Part shown: one piece after another, positions 45,911-54,080 of the stretch | Layout: each line of letters begins with the position of its first letter | Position numbering within the stretch: position 1 is the stretch's first letter | NCBI RefSeq assembly: GCF_900129355.1 | Contig: NZ_FQVL01000002.1 | Location: 124,001 to 188,000, forward strand | Length of the DNA stretch: 64,000 bases | DNA from: Seinonella peptonophila | GTDB lineage: Bacteria > Bacillota > Bacilli > Thermoactinomycetales > Thermoactinomycetaceae | Reading direction: 5' to 3' | Notes under the pieces: model-generated | Seen by the model: only the letters and a program-made list of their open reading frames with translations | What the model was told of the DNA's origin: nothing | Database searches by the model: none | Made by a program: the position numbers and the translations under genes

Positions 45911-46292
45911 TTTGTTTGATCCATCGTTTTAATCGAAGTGTTTGGGGGTCAAGCTCCCCCTGTATAGTATACTGGACTCGCCATTTTCCTAACGCATGTG
46001 AATAAATCATTAATGAATGAGTACCATTCATGACCTGGGCGATAATTTGTTTTCCATTCTGTTGCATAACAAGTCTTTTCACAGCATGATTCTTTAGAAG
46101 CTGTGATTGCATGATATAGATTCCTGACTCTGCTGCGTAACGGACAGTAGCAAACTCAGTTTGTAATATTGATGATTGACGAAAGCGAATCGTTTGAGAC
46201 AGTGCAAGGTAACAACAAAAAGAAAGAAGTGTACATATAATCATTACAAATGGTAAAACATAACCGGTTTGATTTTGATGCATACTAATCAT
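45897..46292 (-). CDS. comGG: Competence pseudopilin-like protein ComGG
   Basis: The last comG gene by position: 131 residues with an N-terminal hydrophobic helix (TGYVLPFVMIICTLLSFCCYLAL) and no typical prepilin cleavage site, as for ComGG. The assignment rests on order and topology more than sequence. It overlaps comGF by eight bases. ATG 46283 is a possible alternative start. The stop is next to the T-run side of repeat C. Confidence 0.65.
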   Translation of the reverse strand: MISMHQNQTGYVLPFVMIICTLLSFCCYLALSQTIRFRQSSILQTEFATVRYAAESGIYIMQSQLLKNHAVKRLVMQQNGKQIIAQVMNGTHSLMIYSHALGKWRVQYTIQGELDPQTLRLKRWIKQKSPR

Positions 46293-46746
46293 CCCTTTTT
46301 GAATCTGTCTGTAACAAGATCGAGAGCGGTTCTTTCAAACCAACTAGCGTTACTTTTAGCCGAAATTCTTGATCATCACATCGAAGGGATAGCTTTTGAA
46401 TCGTTGGTAACATTACCATATGTCCTCTCCAACCACTTGAGTTTTGGTACACTTGACGAATCAATTGGTCCTTTTTTAGCATATACCGCACGAAAATACC
46501 TTGGTCATTCATAAATTGACACTCATTTCTAGCGGATGAAAATAAACTTCCAAATGGAATCTCTTGTTGTATTTGCATACGAAATCGATCACCCTGCATT
46601 TGTTGCCGCTGTGTGATTGATTCTTGTTGTGCTTCCTTACAAAAAATAAACAATAGCATAAATAAAATAGGGATTAACAGCGTGGTCAGTCCGATTGATA
46701 ACACAAACTCAAGATAGGTAAAACCTTGATTTCCTTCTTTCATCAT
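46285..46746 (-). CDS. comGF: Competence protein ComGF
   Basis: The prepilin-like N-terminus NQGFTYLEFVLSIGLTTLLIP is followed by a ComGF domain with the pattern FVRYMLKKDQLIRQVY, then GWRGHMVMLPTIQKLS. The protein belongs to the minor pseudopilin set for DNA uptake. TTG 46755 is in frame, but ATG 46746 gives the expected short leader. Confidence 0.75.
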   Translation of the reverse strand: MMKEGNQGFTYLEFVLSIGLTTLLIPILFMLLFIFCKEAQQESITQRQQMQGDRFRMQIQQEIPFGSLFSSARNECQFMNDQGIFVRYMLKKDQLIRQVYQNSSGWRGHMVMLPTIQKLSLRCDDQEFRLKVTLVGLKEPLSILLQTDSKRDD

Positions 46747-47099
46747 TGAAACCAATTCCCGATCAAAATTTGTTTTTGCTGCCCTCCATTAATCTGATTC
46801 CAGATGATTTCCACCTTCCATTCCCATAGTCGTGCTTCTCTTTGTACACAATTCCATAAAATACGATAGTGAGTATGATTTTTTATACGATCAAATTGAA
46901 GTTCTTTGTTTTGTCGAGGGCAAGCAGAACGAAGTCGCTCAATATATTCTTGTAATAAAAAAACAGCTTCCTTATTCAGCGATTGTTCATGTGTTACTTG
47001 CTTGACATGGCTCAGTATCGGAAGCGAAAAGCTGACAAGAATCCCTAATACAAAAAAAGCAACTAGCACTTCGACTAATGTATAACCTTCTTGATTCAT
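46743..47099 (-). CDS. comGE: Competence pseudopilin ComGE
   Basis: A type IV prepilin N-terminus, MNQEGYTLVEVLVAFFVLG, with the cleavage site after the short leader (G|YTLVE) and Glu5 of the mature form. The ORF extends to 47219 but AAAGGTGGTG lies directly before ATG 47099. It is separated from comGD by about 1.6 kb, instead of being overlapped as in other comG operons. Confidence 0.7.
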   Translation of the reverse strand: MNQEGYTLVEVLVAFFVLGILVSFSLPILSHVKQVTHEQSLNKEAVFLLQEYIERLRSACPRQNKELQFDRIKNHTHYRILWNCVQREARLWEWKVEIIWNQINGGQQKQILIGNWFQ

Positions 47100-47131
47100 T
47101 GAAACACCACCTTTGGTACTCCTTACGAGAT

Positions 47132-47157
47132 AAAATTGGACACTGAGGTCCAATTTT
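47132..47157 (-). terminator. Hairpin at the edge of the comGE leader
   Basis: A perfect 10-bp stem, AAAATTGGAC (47132-47141) with GTCCAATTTT (47148-47157), is followed on the minus strand by ATC and not by a long T-run. It could attenuate readthrough into comGEFG. Confidence 0.5.
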
Positions 47158-47183
47158 GCAAACCAACAAACTTCAAAATGAAA

Positions 47184-47212
47184 ATATAAATTCTCTTGTG
47201 ATGAAAGTACAA
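47184..47212 (-). promoter_or_regulatory. Possible separate promoter for comGE-comGF-comGG
   Basis: On the minus strand TTGTAC (plus 47207-47212) and TTATAT (plus 47184-47189) are 17 bases apart, 85 bases upstream of comGE. Confidence 0.35.
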
Positions 47213-47706
47213 TCCGCAATGTCCACTAATCAAAATTGGAGATGGATGGAGGAATATTCTCAAGTTGTGAGTCATTCCTATGGTTACAAGACTAATGGCA
47301 ATCCAATAGAAATAATCGAACGTGCTATTTAGTGGCAATGTAGAGAGCCTATATAAGTGACAGAATATTCCATTAAATTAATAGACAGATCATTCTCTAA
47401 AAACACTCCCAAAAAAGGTGATTTCGTATCATATAGAACGTAATGCTAAGGAGAGGAATTGGAAGTATTTTACCAAAAAACATAAGGAAAATCGAGGAAA
47501 ATCAGATAGCAAAATATATCGACTCGGATTATTCATACAAAATTCACACTTGCGGGATAAATTTAATGGATCGGACATAAAACACGACTGTTGAATGACG
47601 TCTCCCGAGGTCATATTTAATTACACGCAGAAGAACCGTGCCTCCCATACTCTTACGTACGAGTAGGTATGACACGGGCTTCTCTGTCTGCGTTGCAGAT
47701 CCCGCG
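47213..47706. other. Accessory stretch between comGE and comGD, possible gene remnants
   Basis: I see no convincing intact gene. Two plus-strand open stretches look protein-like: one ending at 47332 (reading TNQNWRWMEEYSQVVSHSYG near its end) and one ending near 47594 (ERNAKERNWKYFTKKHKENR, then GLFIQNSHLRDKFNG). Neither has a good start. They may be relics of an inserted gene that has decayed. Confidence 0.3.
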
Positions 47707-47877
47707 CTACTTCCTATCGTACCCGCCGACGAGGAAACAGCCGAGCCCAAGTAGGATTGTGGGTACGACCAGAATCAGGATGATTGGGGTCGGACAGTTT
47801 TTCGCAATGAGTACATGTACAATTTCCATCCAGACACCCATGGTGATAGCAATCAGAACATATCCGGTGATACGCAC
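47707..47877 (-). CDS. Small two-helix membrane protein (56 aa)
   Basis: GTG 47877 follows GGAGG by five bases. The product reads MRITGYVLIAITMGVWMEIV, then HVLIAKNCPTP and a second hydrophobic helix ending GGYDRK: two predicted TM segments joined by a short loop. A longer Cys-rich ORF occupies another frame of the same DNA (47714-47947), but it lacks a ribosome-binding site. Holin-like or competence-associated roles are pure speculation; the family is unknown. Confidence 0.45.
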   Translation of the reverse strand: MRITGYVLIAITMGVWMEIVHVLIAKNCPTPIILILVVPTILLGLGCFLVGGYDRK

Positions 47878-48118
47878 ACTTTCCTCCAGGTAACGGGTGG
47901 CTTTGTTGTGTCCACTTAGGTCTATCGGGCTTCACTAACATGGACATATCGTTGTCATCTACATTAAATCACATAATTGCATTAAATTAATCACTTTTAA
48001 TTTTCATTCAACATTAACTCACTGTAACCTTACGATCATCATTATAAACTTTGAGCTAATCATCCCCTAATTTCGGGTTTTTCAAGATGCCAAATACTAT
48101 GCCTTTTTAAATAATGGG
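47878..48118. other. Gene-free AT-rich stretch
   Basis: Leader region of the small membrane gene. I see no ORF with a ribosome-binding site, only AT-rich sequence and a TTAATTTAATG-type repeat near 47970. Confidence 0.4.
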
Positions 48119-48147
48119 CGGAGGGGACACCGAAAAGGCGTCCCCTC
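48119..48147 (-). terminator. Strong hairpin after the small rubredoxin-knuckle gene
   Basis: GAGGGGAC pairs with GTGTCCCCTC around a nine-base loop. T-rich sequence follows only after about ten bases, so termination strength is uncertain. Confidence 0.55.
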
Positions 48148-48166
48148 GAATACTCAGAACACAGCA

Positions 48167-48280
48167 TTAGGAGCAAGGTGGCGGATTATGCACATAGCCA
48201 CAGACACCGCACCTGATCCATTTGGGATTTGGAAGTTCCGGCGGCTCCTGTTTTGGCTCGTCATTACTGATGATGGACAT
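48167..48280 (-). CDS. Small acidic protein with a rubredoxin-like knuckle (37 aa)
   Basis: It starts MSIISNDEPKQEPPELPNPK and ends WIRCGVCGYVHNPPPCS. CxxCGY is the rubredoxin/rubrerythrin metal knuckle; here only three cysteines are present, so a fourth ligand would be His31 or come from a partner. AAGGGAGG precedes the ATG by four bases, and a promoter and a downstream hairpin frame it, so it looks like a self-contained gene. Family unknown. Confidence 0.45.
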   Translation of the reverse strand: MSIISNDEPKQEPPELPNPKWIRCGVCGYVHNPPPCS

Positions 48281-48354
48281 GCATCCTCCCTTCGTTTCTG
48301 TCGCACCCAAAAATGGGCCCATCGCCTTGTTGCGATTGGAATATCTTGTGAAGC

Positions 48355-48382
48355 ACTATAAAAAATAATATCATCTTCGCAA
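48355..48382 (-). promoter_or_regulatory. Possible promoter of the 37-aa gene
   Basis: TTGCGA (plus 48377-48382) and TATAGT (plus 48355-48360), spacer 16, lie 75 bases upstream of the ATG. The remaining 48383-48677 between here and comGD shows no gene. Confidence 0.4.
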
Positions 48383-48677
48383 ATAGACGTATAGAATTTT
48401 ATGAATAGGTCGCATGTATTGATTTTAGCCCCTCTTGTATATATCTATTATGAAGATGTATGTAGGTTTTTCGTTATTGTATTCAAAAAGAAACACCTTT
48501 TTCTTTATAAAAAAACTAAATATAACTTCCTAATGGAATCACCAGAACCCCTCACCTTTCAAATCACATCTGATTAATTACTACTTCAATAGCTGGATGC
48601 ATGGCTTCAATTCTAAGTTCCGTTCAGGTTCGGTTTATCATCCCTTAGCCTCGTGTATTCTGGATAAATAACCTCTT

Positions 48678-49112
48678 TCAATCGTTGCTTATCACCTTTG
48701 GTGTTCCAGAAGCTACTTGGATTCGTATTTCAGCGATACAGTTACTTCCACGATAGAGATAGATCGTTCCTCCTTTTGTGTGTCCTTGTTCCTGGTATGT
48801 TAATTGTTGCTGCGGGAAATTTGTTTTGAGATGTAAGTGTGCCGGAAATTGGAGTTGACGTAATTGAAATTCTTCTCTTGCAATGGTCAGGTGATCATTT
48901 TGGATCATTACACGAATGTTCTCTTGACTACTTAATGCCTGTATTTGTGCATAGAGTAATTCATCCACAATGAGTGAACTATACATTTGTTGCTCCAAAT
49001 GATGACCAACTGGTATTAAGGAAGGAAACAATAGAGCGATCAGGATCGTGATCATGCTTAAAGTTCCAATCAATTCAATCAATGTCCATCCGCTCTGATA
49101 CTCGTGATTCAT
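48678..49112 (-). CDS. comGD: Competence pseudopilin ComGD
   Basis: A prepilin N-terminus, SGWTLIELIGTLSMITILIALLF, with Glu5 of the mature pseudopilin, then a GspH-like globular domain (KGGTIYLYRGSNCIAEIRIQ). The length is 144 residues. Its start overlaps the comGC stop (ATGA). It is the last gene of the comGA-comGD block before the 1.6-kb interruption. Confidence 0.8.
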   Translation of the reverse strand: MNHEYQSGWTLIELIGTLSMITILIALLFPSLIPVGHHLEQQMYSSLIVDELLYAQIQALSSQENIRVMIQNDHLTIAREEFQLRQLQFPAHLHLKTNFPQQQLTYQEQGHTKGGTIYLYRGSNCIAEIRIQVASGTPKVISND

Positions 49113-49438
49113 CTACACATCACCCGTTGATCACTGGAAACCTTTTCTGAACGATTGATCACATACTTTCCCTTTCCACCTGGGCAAGGCGGAACTTTAC
49201 GTAGATACCCTTTTTTCACTAACTCATCCACACTTGCGGGATAAGTCCCATACTCTAAATAATAATTGTCCGCTTGTGCCCCAATCATCCTACGATTTGC
49301 CAAGTCAGCTTTATCCCGCGCCCGCTCTCCGGCCGTTTTCAGATTTGGTAAAGCAATTGCAATGATAATCCCGATTATAAATAGGACAATCAGCATTTCG
49401 ATTAAGGTAAATCCTTGTTCATCAAATCGTCTTTTCAT
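49109..49438 (-). CDS. comGC: Major competence pseudopilin ComGC
   Basis: The canonical prepilin signal EQGFTLIEMLIVLFIIGIII is followed by a short globular domain with two cysteines (PPCPGGKG and VMCR) that should form the ComGC disulfide made by BdbDC. The ORF extends to 49519, but GGGGGAG precedes ATG 49438, which gives the standard size (109 aa). Confidence 0.9.
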   Translation of the reverse strand: MKRRFDEQGFTLIEMLIVLFIIGIIIAIALPNLKTAGERARDKADLANRRMIGAQADNYYLEYGTYPASVDELVKKGYLRKVPPCPGGKGKYVINRSEKVSSDQRVMCR

Positions 49439-49451
49439 TGTTCTCCCCCGA

Positions 49452-50480
49452 TCAAATAGCCTGTACGAGTTGTAACATCGGTAAAAAAAGCGAAACGACC
49501 ACGACCAAAATGACAACACCTAATAGGAGAATAAACAATGGTTCCATCCCTTTTACATATTTCTGTAACCGTAAACGGATCAAACGCTCCATTGTGTTTG
49601 CAACGTGTAACAAAATCTCCTCCAAGCGACCTGTCCGTTCTCCAATAGCTGTTAAACGAGGTAAAAAAGTCTCAAAAATACCTTGTTTACAATTCTCAAG
49701 TGCTAGTTGAAGGGAATCCCCTTTTACTAAACATTCTTTTACTTTCTGAACTGCTCTGGTCACTTCAATCCAAGGTGACAGCTTAGCGATTAGCTCTAAA
49801 GACTGTAATAGAGGAACACCAGATTGTAGCAAAGAGCCTAGCTGAAGTGCAAAATAATGCGTAAACCGATAACGGTAAAGGGAACGAATCCCTGGAATAT
49901 GCAGGAAAAAACGTTCGAGTTTCACCGTTTGCTTAGAAAATACGAGGATGATAATTAGGAATATTAAGATAAATAAATAGATCATTTGGTCTACTGCTGA
50001 TGACATCGAAACAATCCAACGCGTCAGAGGCGGGAGTGAAATTCCCAACGATTGATATAGTTCTGTAAAACGAGGTAAGATGACTGTTACCATAAAAAGG
50101 AGAGCTAAACAGATACAACCGAGAACAATTAATGGATAAATACTTGCTTGAATCACTTCTTGTCTAAATTGATCTTTCTGATGATAAAACTGGTAACAGC
50201 GTGAAAACCCTGCAGCAAGCCCACCTGACTCCTCTGCAATTCGAATCAACGAAAGATACAGTGCTGGGAAATCCAGCTGCTCAAGTGCTGCTGATAAGGT
50301 ATTCCCAGCTTCAATCTGTTCAATCAAGCCCCTACCGATCTTTTCGGGAATAAACTTTTGCTCTACTAATAACTCGATACTCTCCAGTAATGGTATATCA
50401 TTTTGCAACAAATGCATCATTTGTTCACTCAACCGTGCTAACAATTCTGCTGATAGCTGCTTCTTAACTCTCCACATCAC
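49452..50480 (-). CDS. comGB: Competence type II/IV secretion membrane protein ComGB
   Basis: A GspF/PilC-type platform protein of 342 residues with two GspF domains, each carrying the GNTLSAALEQLDFP-type and GDSLQLALENCKQGIF motifs and hydrophobic hairpins (LIVLGCICLALLFMVTVILP; LLLGVVILVVVVSLFLP). It anchors pseudopilus assembly. It overlaps comGA by 17 bases. Confidence 0.92.
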   Translation of the reverse strand: MMWRVKKQLSAELLARLSEQMMHLLQNDIPLLESIELLVEQKFIPEKIGRGLIEQIEAGNTLSAALEQLDFPALYLSLIRIAEESGGLAAGFSRCYQFYHQKDQFRQEVIQASIYPLIVLGCICLALLFMVTVILPRFTELYQSLGISLPPLTRWIVSMSSAVDQMIYLFILIFLIIILVFSKQTVKLERFFLHIPGIRSLYRYRFTHYFALQLGSLLQSGVPLLQSLELIAKLSPWIEVTRAVQKVKECLVKGDSLQLALENCKQGIFETFLPRLTAIGERTGRLEEILLHVANTMERLIRLRLQKYVKGMEPLFILLLGVVILVVVVSLFLPMLQLVQAI

Positions 50481-51522
50481 TCATCACCCGTAAAAACTCT
50501 TCTTGTGTCGTTAAGCCTTTCCTGACATTCCTCATTGCCACTTCTTTCAGTGAATCAATCTTGTTATTTCGCAAATATTGGCGTAACGAACGAACAGAGT
50601 AATCTTGGACAATCATCCGCTCCAACTCTTCATTCACTGACATTACTTCAAAGATACCGATTCTGTGTAAATAACCCGTTTTGTCACAATGTTTACAACC
50701 CTTTCCGATACAATAGGTGCATTGCAAACGCATCAATCGTTGTGCAATCACACCGATCAAAGCTGCGGCGACACGGTAATGCTCGACTTGCATATCAAGC
50801 AGCCTCGTAACAACTGAAGCACTATCAGCAGTATGCAAAGAACTCAGAACCAGATGACCGGTTAGAGCAGCACCAATCGCAATCTCTGCCGTCTCACGAT
50901 CACGAATCTCCCCAACCATGATCACATCAGGATCTTGTCGCAGAGCGGCTCGTAATCCTTTGGCAAAAGTGAGTCCTGTTTTTGGACGGATGGCTACTTG
51001 ATTAAAACCTGAAATCCGCCGTTCAATCGGGTCTTCTAATGTAATGATATTTCGTGCTGGTTGATTTAGCTGCGAAAGAAGAGCATAGAGTGTTGTCGTC
51101 TTACCTGAACCTGTCGGACCTGTCGTAATTAAGAGTCCATGACTACAGCGAAGAAACCTTTCTACTGACTGAAGTTGATGCTTGTCCATGCCCAAATTCG
51201 TAAGAGAGAGCGCTTCCATCTGATTACGAAACAGTCGAAGAACTACCTTTTCCCCATGAATGGTAGGCAATGTTGAAACACGAAGATCGACAGTACCTTC
51301 CAAACGTGAAACTGAAAGTGTGCCATCCTGTGGTAATCGTTTTTCTCCTATATCTAAATTAGCCATTATTTTTAATCTTGAAATAAATGCGGGCGCTTGT
51401 TGTGCCTGGATTTGATCATGTACAACCAGTAATCCATCAATTCGTTGACGAATCCATAAACCTGAAGGCCTCGGCTCTACATGGATATCACTCGCCCTTT
51501 TTTCAATTGCTTGATTGATCAT
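50464..51522 (-). CDS. comGA: Competence assembly ATPase ComGA
   Basis: A GspE/PilB-type ATPase: Walker A GPTGSGKTTTLYALL, Asp box, Walker B VIMVGEIRDRETAEIA, His box LVLSSLHTADSA, and the zinc cluster CTYCIGKGCKHCDKTGY. The ATG at 51522 has no Shine-Dalgarno sequence. An in-frame ATT at 51579 stands eight bases after AGGAGG, so the protein may be 19 residues longer. The block comGA-GB-GC-GD is tightly overlapping. Confidence 0.9.
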   Translation of the reverse strand: MINQAIEKRASDIHVEPRPSGLWIRQRIDGLLVVHDQIQAQQAPAFISRLKIMANLDIGEKRLPQDGTLSVSRLEGTVDLRVSTLPTIHGEKVVLRLFRNQMEALSLTNLGMDKHQLQSVERFLRCSHGLLITTGPTGSGKTTTLYALLSQLNQPARNIITLEDPIERRISGFNQVAIRPKTGLTFAKGLRAALRQDPDVIMVGEIRDRETAEIAIGAALTGHLVLSSLHTADSASVVTRLLDMQVEHYRVAAALIGVIAQRLMRLQCTYCIGKGCKHCDKTGYLHRIGIFEVMSVNEELERMIVQDYSVRSLRQYLRNNKIDSLKEVAMRNVRKGLTTQEEFLRVMSDVES

Positions 51523-51630
51523 CTTCGTAATATAGCTTGTAATATCGATCTGGGTTGAATGACTGGTATTTGTCGTAATAAGCCCTCCCTCCTAAATGAT
51601 GTCAATATTTTACATGAATCTCCAAATAAA

Positions 51631-51654
51631 AACCACCTATTTTTTTCGGTGGTT
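51631..51654 (-). terminator. Terminator of licR
   Basis: AACCACC (51631-51637) pairs with GGTGGTT (51648-51654), with TTTTTATTT on the minus strand. Confidence 0.8.
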
Positions 51655-53560
51655 AAACGCGCTCCACGAGATAGACAATTTTATCCATAAAATCTTGATA
51701 ATCTTTTGCTTTGATCAGCTCTTTTACATGATCCCATTCAGATAAAATATTGATAAAACTCTCAAATACATGACTAAATATTTTACGATCCCGTTGATTC
51801 ATAGCGATCATCGCAATAATTTGGACTTTCTCATCCCCCCATTTCACAGGCTGATCGTTTAAAATGATACAAATCCCAGTTTTTCGTGCATCCATCTTAA
51901 TAGAATGAGGAACAGCAACATGATTATTAAATGCCGTTGAAGAAAGCGTTTCCCGTTCTAATACAGCTTGAGCATAATCATCATGTACATAGCCATATGT
52001 CATCATACATTCTGACATAAAAGCAATATATTCCTCATGCGAATTCAGATAAACATTTTTCATAAATAATTCTTCGCAAAAAAATGTTTCCAAGTAGACT
52101 TTTACTTTCTCAATCTTTTTCCGCTCAGTTAGCTTTAGAATTTGTCGCTGAATCCGCTCATAATCTTGCTCAGTCATATAAGGATGAACAAAAACTGAAG
52201 GGGTCTGCTCCATATGACTAGGCAATGTACTAATGACCAATTCTATCTCTTCTGCTAGATCAACTGCTTCAGCTGAGACATGTATAATCTCAATTGAATC
52301 TCTAAACTTTTCCTCTAACTTTTGCACTAAATCAATCTGCATATCATAGTAATTTGGACAAATGACTGCACATAAAATTTTCTTTTCTAGTTCCTTTCTT
52401 CTTTCAAAATAAGAACCAATGTGAAATGCAATATAACCAATCTCATCTTCATCTACTGAGATTGCTTCCATTTGTTGTAGTTCATTTGAAATAAAAACAG
52501 CCACTTCATAAATCAGAGGATATGTTTCTTTTAATTTAAACACAAGTGGATTTCTTACAGAAACCTGATTCTTCGCTCGAAAAATTAAATTTCGGATATG
52601 TAGCGTAAACTTGACAAAAAAATCATCATCCGAAATATCAATAAAATAGGATTCATGGACACGCTTTAATAATGTTTTTGCAAGATCAACATAATGTTTA
52701 TCAATAAATTGTGTTAACGTATACGGCGTAATAGATTGATAATTTAACAATGTCGTCTTACTAGCCAATAAAATGACAAGATAATAGATTTCTGATTCGT
52801 TAAAAATGATCCCATACTGATCTTCAATCATTTTCGCAATTGAACGAGCTGCTAAGATTTCTGAATTACTTTTTACGCTCTTCATTTTCAATTGCTGGGT
52901 AATCCATTTATTTTTCTTAATCCGATCAATCGTAATCACAAGATGTAACAAAATATTATTAAGCATGTATTCATTAATCAATAAATCATAATTCCTTAAA
53001 ATCTCACTTAGGTCGTTCTTTAATTGGGCAATATGATACTCTTGATAAGCTTCTTGGATTGTTTCAATACCTAAGAAATCATTTGAAGTCTCATTGGAGA
53101 TAATTTGGCTCATTAATTTTCTCTTGGCAGTCTCTTCTCCTACAAGAATTAAATGATCCTTTTTCTGTTTTACACGTAATTGAAAAGGTTGGATCAAATG
53201 ATTTGCATGTGTCACGTCACTTTCAATTGTGGAAAGGCTTACATAAGTCTTCTCGCTTAGATCAAAAATATTGATTCCTTCTGGATGAAGAATCAGCTCT
53301 CTTAAGATGAGATTCATTCTCTTTGATGGAGTATCATCAGGAAAATGTATAATCGAATCTTTTTCCTTCCACTTTTTTTTGTTAAGGCGATAGCCTTCTT
53401 GAGATGAAAGAATCAGTGGACTCTCCTTATTGATTTCACTTACATATTTACGGATCGTCCGTGTCGAAACATGCAAATGGTTTGCCAAATTACTTGCTGG
53501 AGTCCAGTTATTTTGTGTTTCTAAGAAGTTTAGAAATGCCTCTTTTTTTTCTCGTCGCAT
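51653..53560 (-). CDS. licR: LicR-type PRD transcriptional activator
   Basis: Domains in order: HTH_11 (about residues 5-60), Mga-like HTH (about 80-140), PRD1 and PRD2 (about 180-400), a GatB/EIIB-like domain (ICPNYYDMQIDLV, about 405-490) and a C-terminal EIIA-2 domain (about 495-635, phospho-His in HVAVPHSIKMD). Phosphorylation by HPr and by the PTS IIB sets its activity. It is divergent from the cellobiose-type PTS operon, its obvious target. Confidence 0.85.
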   Translation of the reverse strand: MRREKKEAFLNFLETQNNWTPASNLANHLHVSTRTIRKYVSEINKESPLILSSQEGYRLNKKKWKEKDSIIHFPDDTPSKRMNLILRELILHPEGINIFDLSEKTYVSLSTIESDVTHANHLIQPFQLRVKQKKDHLILVGEETAKRKLMSQIISNETSNDFLGIETIQEAYQEYHIAQLKNDLSEILRNYDLLINEYMLNNILLHLVITIDRIKKNKWITQQLKMKSVKSNSEILAARSIAKMIEDQYGIIFNESEIYYLVILLASKTTLLNYQSITPYTLTQFIDKHYVDLAKTLLKRVHESYFIDISDDDFFVKFTLHIRNLIFRAKNQVSVRNPLVFKLKETYPLIYEVAVFISNELQQMEAISVDEDEIGYIAFHIGSYFERRKELEKKILCAVICPNYYDMQIDLVQKLEEKFRDSIEIIHVSAEAVDLAEEIELVISTLPSHMEQTPSVFVHPYMTEQDYERIQRQILKLTERKKIEKVKVYLETFFCEELFMKNVYLNSHEEYIAFMSECMMTYGYVHDDYAQAVLERETLSSTAFNNHVAVPHSIKMDARKTGICIILNDQPVKWGDEKVQIIAMIAMNQRDRKIFSHVFESFINILSEWDHVKELIKAKDYQDFMDKIVYLVERV

Positions 53561-53634
53561 TCTCTAACACCCCTTTATATAATCCCATTTATTATTAGCA
53601 TAATTAGTTCAGCTCATCATAGAGGATAAATTTA

Positions 53635-53659
53635 GTTCCTAAGGATAGGAACCTTTTTT
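53635..53659. promoter_or_regulatory. Inverted repeat upstream of the PTS promoter, candidate LicR site or terminator
   Basis: GTTCCT (53635-53640) and AGGAAC (53647-53652) are followed by CTTTTTTA. It is just upstream of the -35, where an activator would bind; the T-run also allows a terminator. Confidence 0.4.
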
Positions 53660-53660
53660 A

Positions 53661-53690
53661 TTGGATCATCATTTTAAAAGATGGGATACT
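53661..53690 (+). promoter_or_regulatory. Possible promoter of the PTS operon
   Basis: TTGGAT (53661-53666) and GATACT (53685-53690), spacer 18; a weak promoter, as expected for one that needs an activator. Confidence 0.45.
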
Positions 53691-53710
53691 AAATTCAACC
53701 TAATTAGGAA

Positions 53711-53725
53711 ATGCAAGCGTTTACT
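53711..53725 (+). promoter_or_regulatory. cre site (CcpA) in the PTS operon leader
   Basis: ATGCAAGCGTTTACT matches WTGNAARCGNWWWCA with one mismatch. It is downstream of the promoter, where CcpA would block elongation. Confidence 0.6.
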
Positions 53726-53745
53726 TTTATTTGGAGGGATTGGTA

Positions 53746-54057
53746 ATGAAAAAAGTCCTGTTAATCTGTGGTGGTGGAGCTTCCAGTGGATTTATGGCCG
53801 CGGGAATTCGAAAAGCAGCAAAAAAACAGAATGTAGAGATAGAAGTACTAGCTAGAAGTGAAGCAGAATTATCTGAACTCATCGAGGATGTAGATATTCT
53901 GCTAATCGGGCCACATCTTTCATATATGGAAGAAGAGGTTAAGAAAGAAGCAGAAAATTATCATGCAAAAGTGGCTGTCATTCCACAATCAATCTATGGT
54001 CGCTTAGATGGTCAAAAAGCACTTGATTTGATCCAAAAACTAGATCAATCTTCATGA
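53746..54057 (+). CDS. PTS system IIB component, lactose/cellobiose family
   Basis: A small cytosolic IIB (103 aa) with the phosphocysteine Cys8 in VLLICGGGASSGFMA and the IDILLIGPHLSYMEEEV segment of the family. GGAGGG precedes ATG 53746. It transfers phosphate from IIA to the incoming sugar at IIC. The GGGASSGF loop differs from the usual SAGMSTSLL, perhaps reflecting a distinct substrate set. Confidence 0.88.
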   Translation: MKKVLLICGGGASSGFMAAGIRKAAKKQNVEIEVLARSEAELSELIEDVDILLIGPHLSYMEEEVKKEAENYHAKVAVIPQSIYGRLDGQKALDLIQKLDQSS

Positions 54058-54080
54058 ATAAATAGAAAGAGGGGAAACAA

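Noticed and set aside
47156-47332. A plus-strand 58-codon ORF starting TTG
   Set aside because: The apparent GAGG site is in the loop of the 47132-47157 hairpin and the product resembles nothing I know; kept only as a possible remnant.
47714-47947. A 77-codon Cys-rich minus-strand ORF that looked like a possible RiPP precursor
   Set aside because: Its ATG has no ribosome-binding site, and another frame of the same DNA encodes a two-helix membrane protein with a good GGAGG-GTG start. The cysteines are probably a by-product of that frame.
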